Positions 1 through 6,413 of a DNA stretch of 9,647 nucleotides are shown piece by piece; within the stretch, counting starts at the first letter, position 1; each line of letters begins with the position of its first letter. A model generated the notes under the pieces. It was not told the DNA's origin, ran no database searches, and was given only the letters and a program-made list of their open reading frames with translations. A program made the translations under genes and the position numbers. The DNA is from Christiangramia sp. (GTDB lineage Bacteria > Bacteroidota > Bacteroidia > Flavobacteriales > Flavobacteriaceae): NCBI GenBank assembly GCA_024644145.1, contig JAHELO010000039.1, positions 1 through 9,647 of the forward strand, written 5' to 3'.

Positions 1-42
1 GGTAACGGGAAGGAAAAGATAAGAACCTTTAAGCAGATCTAA
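1..42 (+). CDS. possible last 13 codons of an upstream gene (partial)
   Basis: The first frame is open from the left edge and ends at a TAA at 40-42, giving a C-terminus GNGKEKIRTFKQI. No family can be recognised from so little. The opposite strand is also open here: two consecutive ATG codons at 57-55 and 54-52 would start a leftward protein MMPSWLDLLKGSYLFLPVT running off the edge. Only one of the two is likely to be real and the window does not decide between them. Confidence 0.25.
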   Translation, partial: GNGKEKIRTFKQI

Positions 43-170
43 CCAAGATGGCATCATAGAAAATATACAATCATTGTAATCTAATACAAAACATCCGGGC
101 TACTGAAGCTGCTGTTTTTCTGTTAACAATTAAAGACATTCAAATTCATTTTTAGAGAGTTCAAAAACCT

Positions 171-178
171 TAATTTTG
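171..178 (+). promoter_or_regulatory. candidate Bacteroidota -7 promoter element for the CAT-family gene
   Basis: TAATTTTG matches the Bacteroidota -7 consensus TAnnTTTG exactly. It lies 29 bp before the ATG at 208, which would give a short leader of about 20-25 nt. The -33 region near 148-152 is T-rich but lacks a clean TTTG, so the match rests on the -7 element alone. Confidence 0.5.
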
Positions 179-207
179 CGTTTTATTCGCTAATTGAACT
201 TTTGGGA

Positions 208-843
208 ATGGCTAAAGTAGAACTGGATATTTCAAGCTGGAACAGGAAGGAGCATTTTGAATTTTTCTCCAAATTCGAAGAACCGTTTTTCGGGTTAACT
301 GCTGAAGTTGATTGCACTACGGCCTATGGGAAATGTAAAAAGGAAAATATATCCTTTTTTCTGTATTATTTATACCTGTCTTCCCGTGTGGTAAACTTTT
401 TAGAACCTTTCAGGTACCGGATAAACGGCGATAAAGTTTATGTTCATGACAGGATCAATGCCTCAGCAACAATTAGCCGGCCAGATAATACGTTTGGATT
501 TTCCCATATTGTATATCACGAAGATCTGAATCAATTTTTAAAAAATGCCTATAAGGAGATGGACAGGGTCAGGGCCGGAAGCGGCCTAATGCTGGACGAA
601 GTTCGCGAAAATGAAGTGCATTATTCTGCGATTCCCTGGGTCAAATTTACCTCTCTGTCACATGCGCGAAACTATTCGGCTAACGATAGCTGCCCTAAGA
701 TCTCATTTGGCAGGTTAAGTTCTCATGAAGGTAAAATGATAATGCCGGTTTCTGTTCATGTACATCATGCCCTGATGGATGGATATCATGTGGGTTTGTA
801 TTTTAAGCAATTCCAGAAATTACTTTCGTCATCTGAAATTTAA
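208..843 (+). CDS. CAT-family acyltransferase (chloramphenicol acetyltransferase-like)
   Basis: A trimeric, acetyl-CoA-dependent O-acetyltransferase of the classical CatA type, expected in the cytosol; chloramphenicol is the reference substrate of the family. The 211 residues match the usual length of 210-220. The N-terminal signature WNRKEHFEFF is at residues 11-20. SAIPW at 140-144 carries the serine equivalent to Ser148 of CAT-III. The active-site block HVHHALMDGYHVG near the C-terminus supplies the catalytic histidine (H187) and the structural aspartate (D191), equivalent to His195 and Asp199. Thr174 of CAT-III is replaced by a serine. The start is placed at ATG 208 because the family begins about ten residues before the WNRKEHF motif; an in-frame TTG at 202 is possible but less likely. 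The gene stands alone with its own promoter-like element. All catalytic residues are intact, so it should be an active acyltransferase. Whether it acts on chloramphenicol cannot be read from the sequence, since many chromosomal Bacteroidota members are uncharacterised. Confidence 0.9.
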   Translation: MAKVELDISSWNRKEHFEFFSKFEEPFFGLTAEVDCTTAYGKCKKENISFFLYYLYLSSRVVNFLEPFRYRINGDKVYVHDRINASATISRPDNTFGFSHIVYHEDLNQFLKNAYKEMDRVRAGSGLMLDEVRENEVHYSAIPWVKFTSLSHARNYSANDSCPKISFGRLSSHEGKMIMPVSVHVHHALMDGYHVGLYFKQFQKLLSSSEI

Positions 844-1042
844 GAACCCAATATAATCTAGGTAAATCAACTTTAAATTATGTAATTCATACTGATGGCT
901 CTGCAAATATGTTGGGGGTCGTATGATCTGCCTCACGTTTTGTTATTCCGTTCAGTATAACAGCTTCAAATTCAGGACTGATTATTATTCTTTTCAGTTT
1001 TGTATTTTTATAGAAAGTTCAAATTCCTAAAACTCATTTTCT

Positions 1043-2347
1043 ATGAAGTATGTTATGCACGCTGTCGTGTTCCTTTTTCTTATCATTAGCCCTTTTTCCT
1101 CTATAGCCCAGCTTGACAGAAAGGAAAAGAAGATTGTGAAATCTGTAGACAAACACGAAGCCGAATCTCTGGAATTACTTACCAAAGCTGTTAATATTAA
1201 CAGCGGTACCATGAATTTTGAAGGAGTTAAACAGGTGGGGAAACTGTTTCAGGCTGAACTGGATAACCTTGGATTTGAAACACAGCTAACCGATGGTGAT
1301 GCCTATGGCAGGGCGGGCCATCTCGTTGCGACTCATATGGGTAAACCCGGACTTAAGCTCCTCTTAATAGGTCATTTGGATACGGTTTTTGAAACCGATA
1401 GTCCATTTCAAAGCTCTACTATGGTAAACGACACCGTAATGAAAGCACCAGGTGTCGCAGATATGAAAGGAGGGGATGTGATAATCATTCTGGCCATGAA
1501 AGCACTGAAGGAAGCCGGGGTGTTAAAAGATATGTCGGTAAAAATTGTGATGACGGGTGATGAAGAAAAAAGCGGAGATCCTATTGATTTGTCTAAAAAG
1601 GAATTAACAGATGCTGCAAGGTGGGCAGATGTGGCGCTGGGGTTTGAAAATGGAGACGGTAATCCAGAAACCATCGTAGTGGCTAGAAGAGGCTCTTCTT
1701 CCTGGAAACTTGAAGTCACCGGGAATGCAGCTCATTCGTCGCAGATATTTTCAGATAAGGTGGGAGTAGGAGCGATCTATGAAACATCCAGAATACTGAA
1801 TCAATTTTATGATGAACTGGCTTCTGAAGAAAACCTGACTTTTAATCCAGGATTTATAGTCGGAGGAACAAGTTTGGATTTACAACAGGACGGAACCGGA
1901 GGTGCCGCTTTGGGAAAGACCAATGTGGTAGCCCAAAGTACTATTGTAAGAGGGGATATCCGGGCGGTTTCACCCGAGCAATTGGAGCAAGCGAAGCAAA
2001 CCATGACCAGGATTGTATCAGAGAATTATCCTGGAACAAAAGCGAGTATTAGCTTTGATAAGGGGGGGTATCCTCCCCTGGCAAAAACCAACGGGAATTT
2101 AGAATTGTTAAAGTACTATGATGAAATAAGTCAGCAGCTTGGTTATGGGAAAGTTTATCCTGTAGATCCAAGGAATGCAGGTGCGGCCGATATAAGCTTT
2201 ACCGCCGGTCATGTGAAGATGGCTGTTGATGGTCTTGGCTTAAGCGGAGCCGATGACCATACGGTAAATGAAACCGGAAATATCAATAAGCTAGGGGTTC
2301 AGGCAAAAAGGGCAGCGATTTTAATGTACAGGCTTTCCCGTTTGTAA
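1043..2347 (+). CDS. secreted M20 family zinc metallopeptidase, glutamate carboxypeptidase (CPG2) type
   Basis: A co-catalytic two-zinc exopeptidase that hydrolyses an amide bond next to a C-terminal amino acid; CPG2 of this subgroup releases glutamate. Residues 1-23 form a signal peptide (hydrophobic core VVFLFLIISPFSSIAQ), placing the enzyme in the periplasm or outside the cell. The M20 motifs are complete. HLDTVF holds the first zinc ligand H111 and D113. APGVADMKGG holds the bridging ligand D140. TGDEEKSGDP holds the general base E174 and ligand E175. GFENGD holds the likely second-zinc ligand E202. DDHTVNE near the C-terminus supplies H406. The dimerisation (lid) domain begins near VARRGSSSWKLEVTGNAAHSS, where H231 is the residue usually contributed across the dimer. 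The length of 434 is normal. The start ATG precedes a textbook signal peptide. The SRPBCC gene follows after 50 bp and may be co-transcribed, with no obvious functional link. The substrate is unknown; a dipeptide or acyl-glutamate scavenging role is inferred. Confidence 0.9.
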   Translation: MKYVMHAVVFLFLIISPFSSIAQLDRKEKKIVKSVDKHEAESLELLTKAVNINSGTMNFEGVKQVGKLFQAELDNLGFETQLTDGDAYGRAGHLVATHMGKPGLKLLLIGHLDTVFETDSPFQSSTMVNDTVMKAPGVADMKGGDVIIILAMKALKEAGVLKDMSVKIVMTGDEEKSGDPIDLSKKELTDAARWADVALGFENGDGNPETIVVARRGSSSWKLEVTGNAAHSSQIFSDKVGVGAIYETSRILNQFYDELASEENLTFNPGFIVGGTSLDLQQDGTGGAALGKTNVVAQSTIVRGDIRAVSPEQLEQAKQTMTRIVSENYPGTKASISFDKGGYPPLAKTNGNLELLKYYDEISQQLGYGKVYPVDPRNAGAADISFTAGHVKMAVDGLGLSGADDHTVNETGNINKLGVQAKRAAILMYRLSRL

Positions 2348-2397
2348 GAATTTAAAGATTAAGTTTAAAGTTAATATTCACCCAATACTTATTTGAT

Positions 2398-2838
2398 ATG
2401 AACACATCTGAAAGAAAAACGATAACCGTGGGCACTTATGTTTCAAAACCACTTGATGAGGTATGGGAATTATGGACAAACCCAGGTCATATTACTAAAT
2501 GGAATTTTGCCAGTGAAGATTGGCAATGCCCAAGAGCGGAAAATGAGCTTAGCCGTGGTGGAAGGTTTAACTGGAGGATGGAAGCAAAGGATGGCAGTTC
2601 GGGTTTTGATTATTGCGGGGAATATTTGAAAGTGGTTCCAAAAGAGAAACTTGTCAAAAGATTAGATGACGGGCGGGAAGTTAATATCAGTTTTCTAAAA
2701 CTGGATAATGGTACTCAGATTACGGAAACCTTTGAAGCTGAAAATGAAAATTCCATGGAATTACAACGGAAAGGATGGCAATCTATACTCAATAATTTTA
2801 AAGCATATTGTTTAGGTAACCGTAGTCATAATGAATAA
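2398..2838 (+). CDS. SRPBCC / AHSA1-like domain protein
   Basis: A single-domain, 146-residue cytosolic protein of the START-like helix-grip superfamily (activator of Hsp90 ATPase homologue 1-like group). It opens with the typical strand and helix, ITVGTYVSKPLDEVWELWTN (residues 9-28), then HITKWNFASEDW. The central strands contain GGRFNWRMEAKDG and DYCGEYLKVVPKEKLV. The long C-terminal helix that closes the hydrophobic pocket is QRKGWQSILNNFKAYC (123-138). Members bind small hydrophobic ligands or act as uncharacterised stress proteins, and no catalytic residue defines the group, so no specific function is assigned. There is no signal peptide. The 50-bp spacing after the peptidase gene makes co-transcription possible. 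Confidence 0.85.
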   Translation: MNTSERKTITVGTYVSKPLDEVWELWTNPGHITKWNFASEDWQCPRAENELSRGGRFNWRMEAKDGSSGFDYCGEYLKVVPKEKLVKRLDDGREVNISFLKLDNGTQITETFEAENENSMELQRKGWQSILNNFKAYCLGNRSHNE

Positions 2839-2842
2839 GACC

Positions 2843-2882
2843 GTTAATAACTGGGCCTCAGTTAATAACCTTAATTATTTTT
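2843..2882 (+). terminator. weak terminator-like hairpin after the SRPBCC gene
   Basis: TAACTG (2848-2853) and CAGTTA (2859-2864) form a 6-bp stem with loop GGCCT, 10 bp after the stop codon. A T-rich run (ending TTATTTTTT) follows some 12 bp later. The same bases also form a 9-bp direct repeat, GTTAATAAC at 2843-2851 and 2861-2869. The T-run is too far from the stem for a canonical intrinsic terminator, so this is tentative. Confidence 0.35.
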
Positions 2883-2926
2883 TAATAAAATATAGGGTTA
2901 AAAGTTATGTTGTTAAGATATAATGT

Positions 2927-2948
2927 CTATTTTTATCGACGAAAATAG
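2927..2948. promoter_or_regulatory. imperfect palindrome, possible operator
   Basis: CTATTTT (2927-2933) and AAAATAG (2942-2948) are perfect inverted arms, and the centre TCGA (2936-2939) is palindromic on the same axis. Only two base pairs in the 22-bp span fail to match. It lies 67 bp before the start of the small membrane protein gene. Such geometry fits a dimeric regulator site; no regulator is encoded nearby. Confidence 0.3.
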
Positions 2949-3015
2949 GTCTTGACCTCACAAGATGCAATCCCTACACGCATACGTTTTTTAAACAGGC
3001 CACAAATCTTTAATT

Positions 3016-3201
3016 ATGAATATAGTGCGTATCATAGGGATTGGAGTTGTAATCACCGGGATTCTTATCGGGTATTTTTTTAATAGAACAGACGTTCATC
3101 TCTTATCAGGGATTCTAATCGGGCTGGGTATAGGCTGGTTAATTACCGGCAAATTTAGTGTGAATTCTCCATCTGGAAGAAAATCAAGGGTAAGATCGTA
3201 G
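3016..3201 (+). CDS. two-helix membrane miniprotein, unknown function
   Basis: A 61-residue hydrophobic protein with two predicted membrane helices at about residues 3-22 and 27-45, joined by a short polar turn (NRTDVH), and ending in a basic serine-rich tail, SPSGRKSRVRS. Both helices are glycine-rich; the second reads GILIGLGIGWLITG, a pattern that favours tight helix packing. By the positive-inside rule the tail should be cytoplasmic, so both ends face the cytosol. Similar short two-helix proteins are frequent in flavobacteria and carry no assigned role. The gene stands alone between a possible operator and the convergent cyclase gene. The ATG is the only sensible start, and the composition and hairpin topology argue that it is a real gene rather than a chance frame. 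Confidence 0.7.
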   Translation: MNIVRIIGIGVVITGILIGYFFNRTDVHLLSGILIGLGIGWLITGKFSVNSPSGRKSRVRS

Positions 3202-3293
3202 CTGAAACTGGGGTTGTAATTTAAGACATCAATGTATCTCTACCTGAGGTATGTAAGGTTCCTCTTCTTCTTAAATTTAATAGTATTTCTTTT

Positions 3294-3313
3294 TTCCAGA
3301 CTATTCCAGACTG
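3294..3313. repeat. two tandem copies of a 10-bp unit
   Basis: TTCCAGACTA (3294-3303) is followed directly by TTCCAGACTG (3304-3313), which differs only at the last base. It sits between the convergent membrane miniprotein and cyclase genes, 49 bp beyond the cyclase stop codon. It is probably a local slippage duplication; a function is not evident. Confidence 0.5.
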
Positions 3314-3361
3314 GCAGGTAATATGATTATTTAAAGAGATGGTTCAGGAATTGAATACTAC

Positions 3362-5209
3362 CTACACGGCCTTCTTTTCAATATTTTCTTTTACGCCATT
3401 CACGTAATACATTTTTAAGATCCTATTATTCTTTACTTCTATTTCCCCTCTGTACTCACATTCAAACACATCTTTCACCAGCTCATAAGTGTTTTCAGAA
3501 ATATTGATGCGTCCAATGTCTGAATGTGCTTCCATACGGGCGGCGATATTTACGGTATCACCCCAGATATCATATGCGAATTTTTTAGTGCCTACAACCC
3601 CGGCAACCACGGGCCCGGAATTAAGCCCTATACGTACTTCAAAATCAGCATCATCAAACAGGGAGTTATCTTTTGTATCTTTTACGAACTGGGTCATTTC
3701 AAATGCTGCCAGTAGAATTCTAACAGCATGGTCATGTGATGGAAAAGGAAGTCCGCTGGCCGCCATATAACTGTCACCTATAGTTTTTATCTTTTCTATT
3801 CCATATTTATCCATGATTTTATCAAAGTGGGAGAAATAATAGTCGATTGTTTTAATAAGTCTTTCCGGGGGTAGTTTCTCTGCGACCAGGGTGAATCTTT
3901 TAAAATCTGCAAATAGAACGGTGACAGATGCAAACTTTTTAGCTTTTACCCTGCCATTCTTCTTTAATTCCCGGGCGGTTTCTTCGGGGAGTATATTTAG
4001 TAATAAACGCTCTGAGCGATTCCTTTCCTTTTCAATGATCTTGCTGGTTCTCTTAATAAATCTATTTCTCCTGTAAAGGCCGAATGCAAGCAAACCTATT
4101 AAAAAGGTGGCAACGGCAATTGATAGAACAAGTAATTGCTGATTTTTTCGCTGCTCGTTGAGCAGGTCTACTTCTGCCTGTTTTTGAGATACCTCATAAT
4201 CTGCTCTCATACCCGCTATGTTCTGAGCGGTTTCAACATTTAGAACACTGTCCTTATAAGCTATATATTCCTTATAAGCCCTGTAGCTTTCCGGTATATT
4301 TCCTTTTTTTTCATAGATCTGGGATAAGCGTAAACTCGCTTCTATGCTCTCATTCTTAAAATTATAGGCTTTTGCCAGGTCCAGACTTAACAGGGCATAT
4401 TCCAGTGCCAGGTCATCCTGGCCTTTTTTAAAATAAATGTCAGACATGGTATTTAGAAATTCACAAATAGGAGCGTAATCTTCTTCCTGTTCCAGGGTCT
4501 CAATGGCCAGTTTAAAGTTGTTTTCAGCCTGTTCGGTTTTACCCTGTTCAGCATATATCAATCCCTTAGTACCTATACAGTATGCAACGTTGGTTTGATT
4601 ACCTAATTCTCTGAAGATTTGCTCTGCCTCATCTATAAAGTTTAATGCTTTGTCTAACTGCTGCGATTTTAAATACCCGTCCCCTGCATTGAATAATGCA
4701 TAGGCAAGTAGATTGGAATTATTTATGTTTCTGAAAATGGTGATGGCCTCATTATAATAAGCCGCTGCACGGTCGTGATTATTGGTAAGGGAATACACAT
4801 CACCGATTGTAACATTAATGATCCCTTGATCTTTTTCGCTATCAGCAATTTCAGCAGCATTATAAAATTTAGAGAGGGCCTTACTGAAGTTTCCTATTGC
4901 CAGATGCGAATTTCCGGCCTGTAGCATGCCCGTGAATATATATTTTGTACAGTCACGTTCTTTGGCTGTTTTGATGAGTTCATTAGAATATTTCAGTTTT
5001 TTGTCTGTCTCAATGAAATTTATGGCCAGCTCTTTTAATAACTCAAGTTTTTCAGCGTACCGCAAATTTTTAGTTTCATATTCTGTCTCCAGACTATCGG
5101 CGTATGCCTGATCCTGTGCGTAGGATACGTTAAAGAGTAAGAGCATGATAATTGTCATGCTCAGACATTTCCCGGAAATCAAGACGGAATACCTAAGGTT
5201 GGAAGACAT
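3362..5209 (-). CDS. TPR - transmembrane - class III adenylate cyclase
   Basis: A membrane-bound nucleotide cyclase predicted to make cAMP from ATP in response to a signal sensed outside the inner membrane. Residues 1-32 form a signal peptide (hydrophobic core ending SYAQ). Roughly 90-325 contain about six TPR-like helical repeats, for example NVTIGDVYSLTNNHDRAAAYYNEAI written across 132-156. A linker (SQKQAEVDLLNEQRKNQQ) leads to one membrane helix at about 359-380. RSERLLLNILPEETARELKKNG (398-419) is the signalling helix that usually precedes such cyclases. The catalytic domain runs from about 427 to 605. Metal-binding aspartates are D435 (LFADFKRFT) and D479 (KTIGDSYMAA). The base-selecting pair K475 and D547 (YDIWGDTVN) is the ATP-type pair. 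Transition-state residues N554 and R558 are present. One catalytic domain implies a homodimer. An in-frame Met at residue 18 would leave the signal peptide without positive charge, so the first ATG is preferred. It lies 18 bp downstream of a small secreted-protein gene, almost certainly in one operon. Confidence 0.9.
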   Translation of the reverse strand: MSSNLRYSVLISGKCLSMTIIMLLLFNVSYAQDQAYADSLETEYETKNLRYAEKLELLKELAINFIETDKKLKYSNELIKTAKERDCTKYIFTGMLQAGNSHLAIGNFSKALSKFYNAAEIADSEKDQGIINVTIGDVYSLTNNHDRAAAYYNEAITIFRNINNSNLLAYALFNAGDGYLKSQQLDKALNFIDEAEQIFRELGNQTNVAYCIGTKGLIYAEQGKTEQAENNFKLAIETLEQEEDYAPICEFLNTMSDIYFKKGQDDLALEYALLSLDLAKAYNFKNESIEASLRLSQIYEKKGNIPESYRAYKEYIAYKDSVLNVETAQNIAGMRADYEVSQKQAEVDLLNEQRKNQQLLVLSIAVATFLIGLLAFGLYRRNRFIKRTSKIIEKERNRSERLLLNILPEETARELKKNGRVKAKKFASVTVLFADFKRFTLVAEKLPPERLIKTIDYYFSHFDKIMDKYGIEKIKTIGDSYMAASGLPFPSHDHAVRILLAAFEMTQFVKDTKDNSLFDDADFEVRIGLNSGPVVAGVVGTKKFAYDIWGDTVNIAARMEAHSDIGRINISENTYELVKDVFECEYRGEIEVKNNRILKMYYVNGVKENIEKKAV

Positions 5210-5227
5210 ACGATATTCGAATTTGGT

Positions 5228-5695
5228 CTACTCGGCTATTTTTAATTTCGGATCTATTGTAAAAGGTCCGCGCTCAACATTCCCATTTTTGATAACGAAT
5301 TTCACCAGATATTTCATTTCATCACCGGGACTGCCTTTATCTATACTTCCTACTACCTTGCCTGGGGTCTGGTTGTCATTTAAACGGTTTTTAGAAATTA
5401 TTCTCGTGCCGTCCTCATACTCAATCAAAGTGATCAAGACCTGGTCCTGAGGTGAGGAGGTGGATCTGCCATTCCAGATAACAAGATCACCAATGTTTAC
5501 ATCGGTAGTAAAATCACGGTTACTAATACCGGGACCCTGACCAAAATTACTTACCTGGTTAATATTATTTTGATTGATCGCCTGGGTATCTACATTCAAT
5601 GTAATAAATACAGTGTTCTGTTGAGCCATGATATTATCTGGGTAGAAGCCTGTTAAAAGGACGATAAGAATTAAATACAGAAAATTAGATTTCAT
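5228..5695 (-). CDS. small secreted protein encoded just upstream of the cyclase, unknown function
   Basis: A 155-residue protein with a clear signal peptide (residues 1-24, core FLYLILIVLLTGF, cleavage expected after the A of IMAQQ). The mature part of about 130 residues looks all-beta: alternating hydrophobic stretches TVFITLNVDTQAI, NIGDLVIWNG, QVLITLIEYEDG and MKYLVKFVIKNG, separated by polar Gly/Asn/Asp turns. There is no second membrane helix, lipobox or catalytic motif. The pattern of DTQAI followed by a VNIGDLVIWNG-like block distantly recalls AidA/PixA-type beta-sandwich proteins, but this is an impression, not an assignment. The stop codon is 18 bp before the cyclase start, so the two are very probably co-transcribed. 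A role as ligand, adaptor or regulator of the cyclase's outer TPR region is inferred from this alone. Confidence 0.75.
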   Translation of the reverse strand: MKSNFLYLILIVLLTGFYPDNIMAQQNTVFITLNVDTQAINQNNINQVSNFGQGPGISNRDFTTDVNIGDLVIWNGRSTSSPQDQVLITLIEYEDGTRIISKNRLNDNQTPGKVVGSIDKGSPGDEMKYLVKFVIKNGNVERGPFTIDPKLKIAE

Positions 5696-5908
5696 AATTT
5701 TTTTGATTAGTGAGTGATTAATGCAGGATAAAATTTCACGGAGCGTAAAATTCAGTCAGATCTGGGGGCTAGCAAATGTTATCTTTTTTGATGATCTGTA
5801 GTAGGATCAATCGGCAATAACAATTCTAAAGATAAAAAATAAAATCAAATTACTGAAAATCAGACTTATAAGTAAAAATTTTTAATATTTGACGTAAATA
5901 AGACAATC

Positions 5909-6325
5909 ATGGGAAAAAGCTTCTTTAAAAAATTAATTCTACTATGTTTATTATTTACCGGAATGAATATCATAGGTCAGGAAGAACGAAAGATCTCCAC
6001 TTTGGATTTTGTGCAAGTATTAAACAATAACAAGGCAGAAGCCTTGTATTATTATCAAAACAATTGGCTGGAGTTACGTAAAAAGGCTGTTGAGAAAGGA
6101 TATATAGCTTCGTTTGACTTCCTGGAGACAGAACCCACACCAGAAAATCCTATCAATTTTATATTGATCACTACCTATCTGGAAAAGGACGATTTTGAAA
6201 AAAGAGAAGAGAATTTTGCAGAGCTTATAAAAGAGAGAGGTGGCTTACAATTATTGAACGAAATAAAGCCGGAAGAATTTAGGAAAACACTTTTTAGTCA
6301 CGAAAAGGCCTTTCATCTCTTTTGA
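5909..6325 (+). CDS. secreted 138-residue protein, unknown function
   Basis: Residues 1-23 are a signal peptide (KKLILLCLLFTGMNIIG), after which a soluble, acidic and largely alpha/beta protein follows. A recognisable block is INFILITTYLEKDDFEKREENF (82-103), one hydrophobic strand followed by a charged helix, then GGLQLLNEIKPEEFRKTLF. The combination of a strand ending in TTY with a KREENF helix resembles small dimeric alpha/beta-barrel-like proteins, and similar secreted proteins occur widely in flavobacteria, but no function is known to me. No lipobox or catalytic motif is visible. It is transcribed divergently from the cyclase operon across a 213-bp spacer. AATATTTG at 5884-5891 is one base off the Bacteroidota -7 consensus and could be its promoter. 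A shared hairpin terminator follows. Confidence 0.7.
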   Translation: MGKSFFKKLILLCLLFTGMNIIGQEERKISTLDFVQVLNNNKAEALYYYQNNWLELRKKAVEKGYIASFDFLETEPTPENPINFILITTYLEKDDFEKREENFAELIKERGGLQLLNEIKPEEFRKTLFSHEKAFHLF

Positions 6326-6365
6326 AATAAATGAAAGGAAGAAATAGGTTCTTTCAATATAAAGA

Positions 6366-6388
6366 AGCCGGCTTACTTTTAGCCGGCT
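6366..6388. terminator. bidirectional hairpin terminator between convergent genes
   Basis: AGCCGGCT at 6366-6373 and again at 6381-6388 form an 8-bp GC-rich stem with a 7-nt loop TACTTTT. It lies between the stops of the secreted-protein gene (6325, +) and the lipoprotein gene (6414, -), so it can serve both. Flanking sequence is AT-rich but no long T-run is present, which is common in Bacteroidota. Each arm is itself a palindrome. Confidence 0.7.
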
Positions 6389-6413
6389 ATCTATTAATAT
6401 AAGACGGTTGTGA

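Noticed and set aside
1..57. Leftward gene start MMPSWLDLLKGSYLFLPVT at the left edge
   Set aside because: Only 19 codons are visible, no leader or promoter sits at a workable distance, and the plus strand is open over the same bases. It is kept only as an alternative.
887..1016. Minus-strand open stretch of about 43 codons with protein-like content (RIIISPEFEAVILNGITKRE) in the spacer before the M20 gene, possibly a gene remnant
   Set aside because: It has no start codon, no recognised family and a length expected by chance; only a homology search could revive it.
1408..2004. Two minus-strand frames within the secreted M20 gene
   Set aside because: The plus strand carries a complete M20 motif set through this region, so these are shadows.
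2952..2980. TTGACC and TACACG spaced 17 bp, resembling an E. coli sigma-70 promoter before the membrane miniprotein
   Set aside because: Bacteroidota primary sigma factor uses a different consensus and the -10 match is poor.
6366..6388. Twin palindromes AGCCGGCT considered as a mobile-element end or repeat family
   Set aside because: Their position between convergent stop codons and their pairing as one stem explain them as a terminator.
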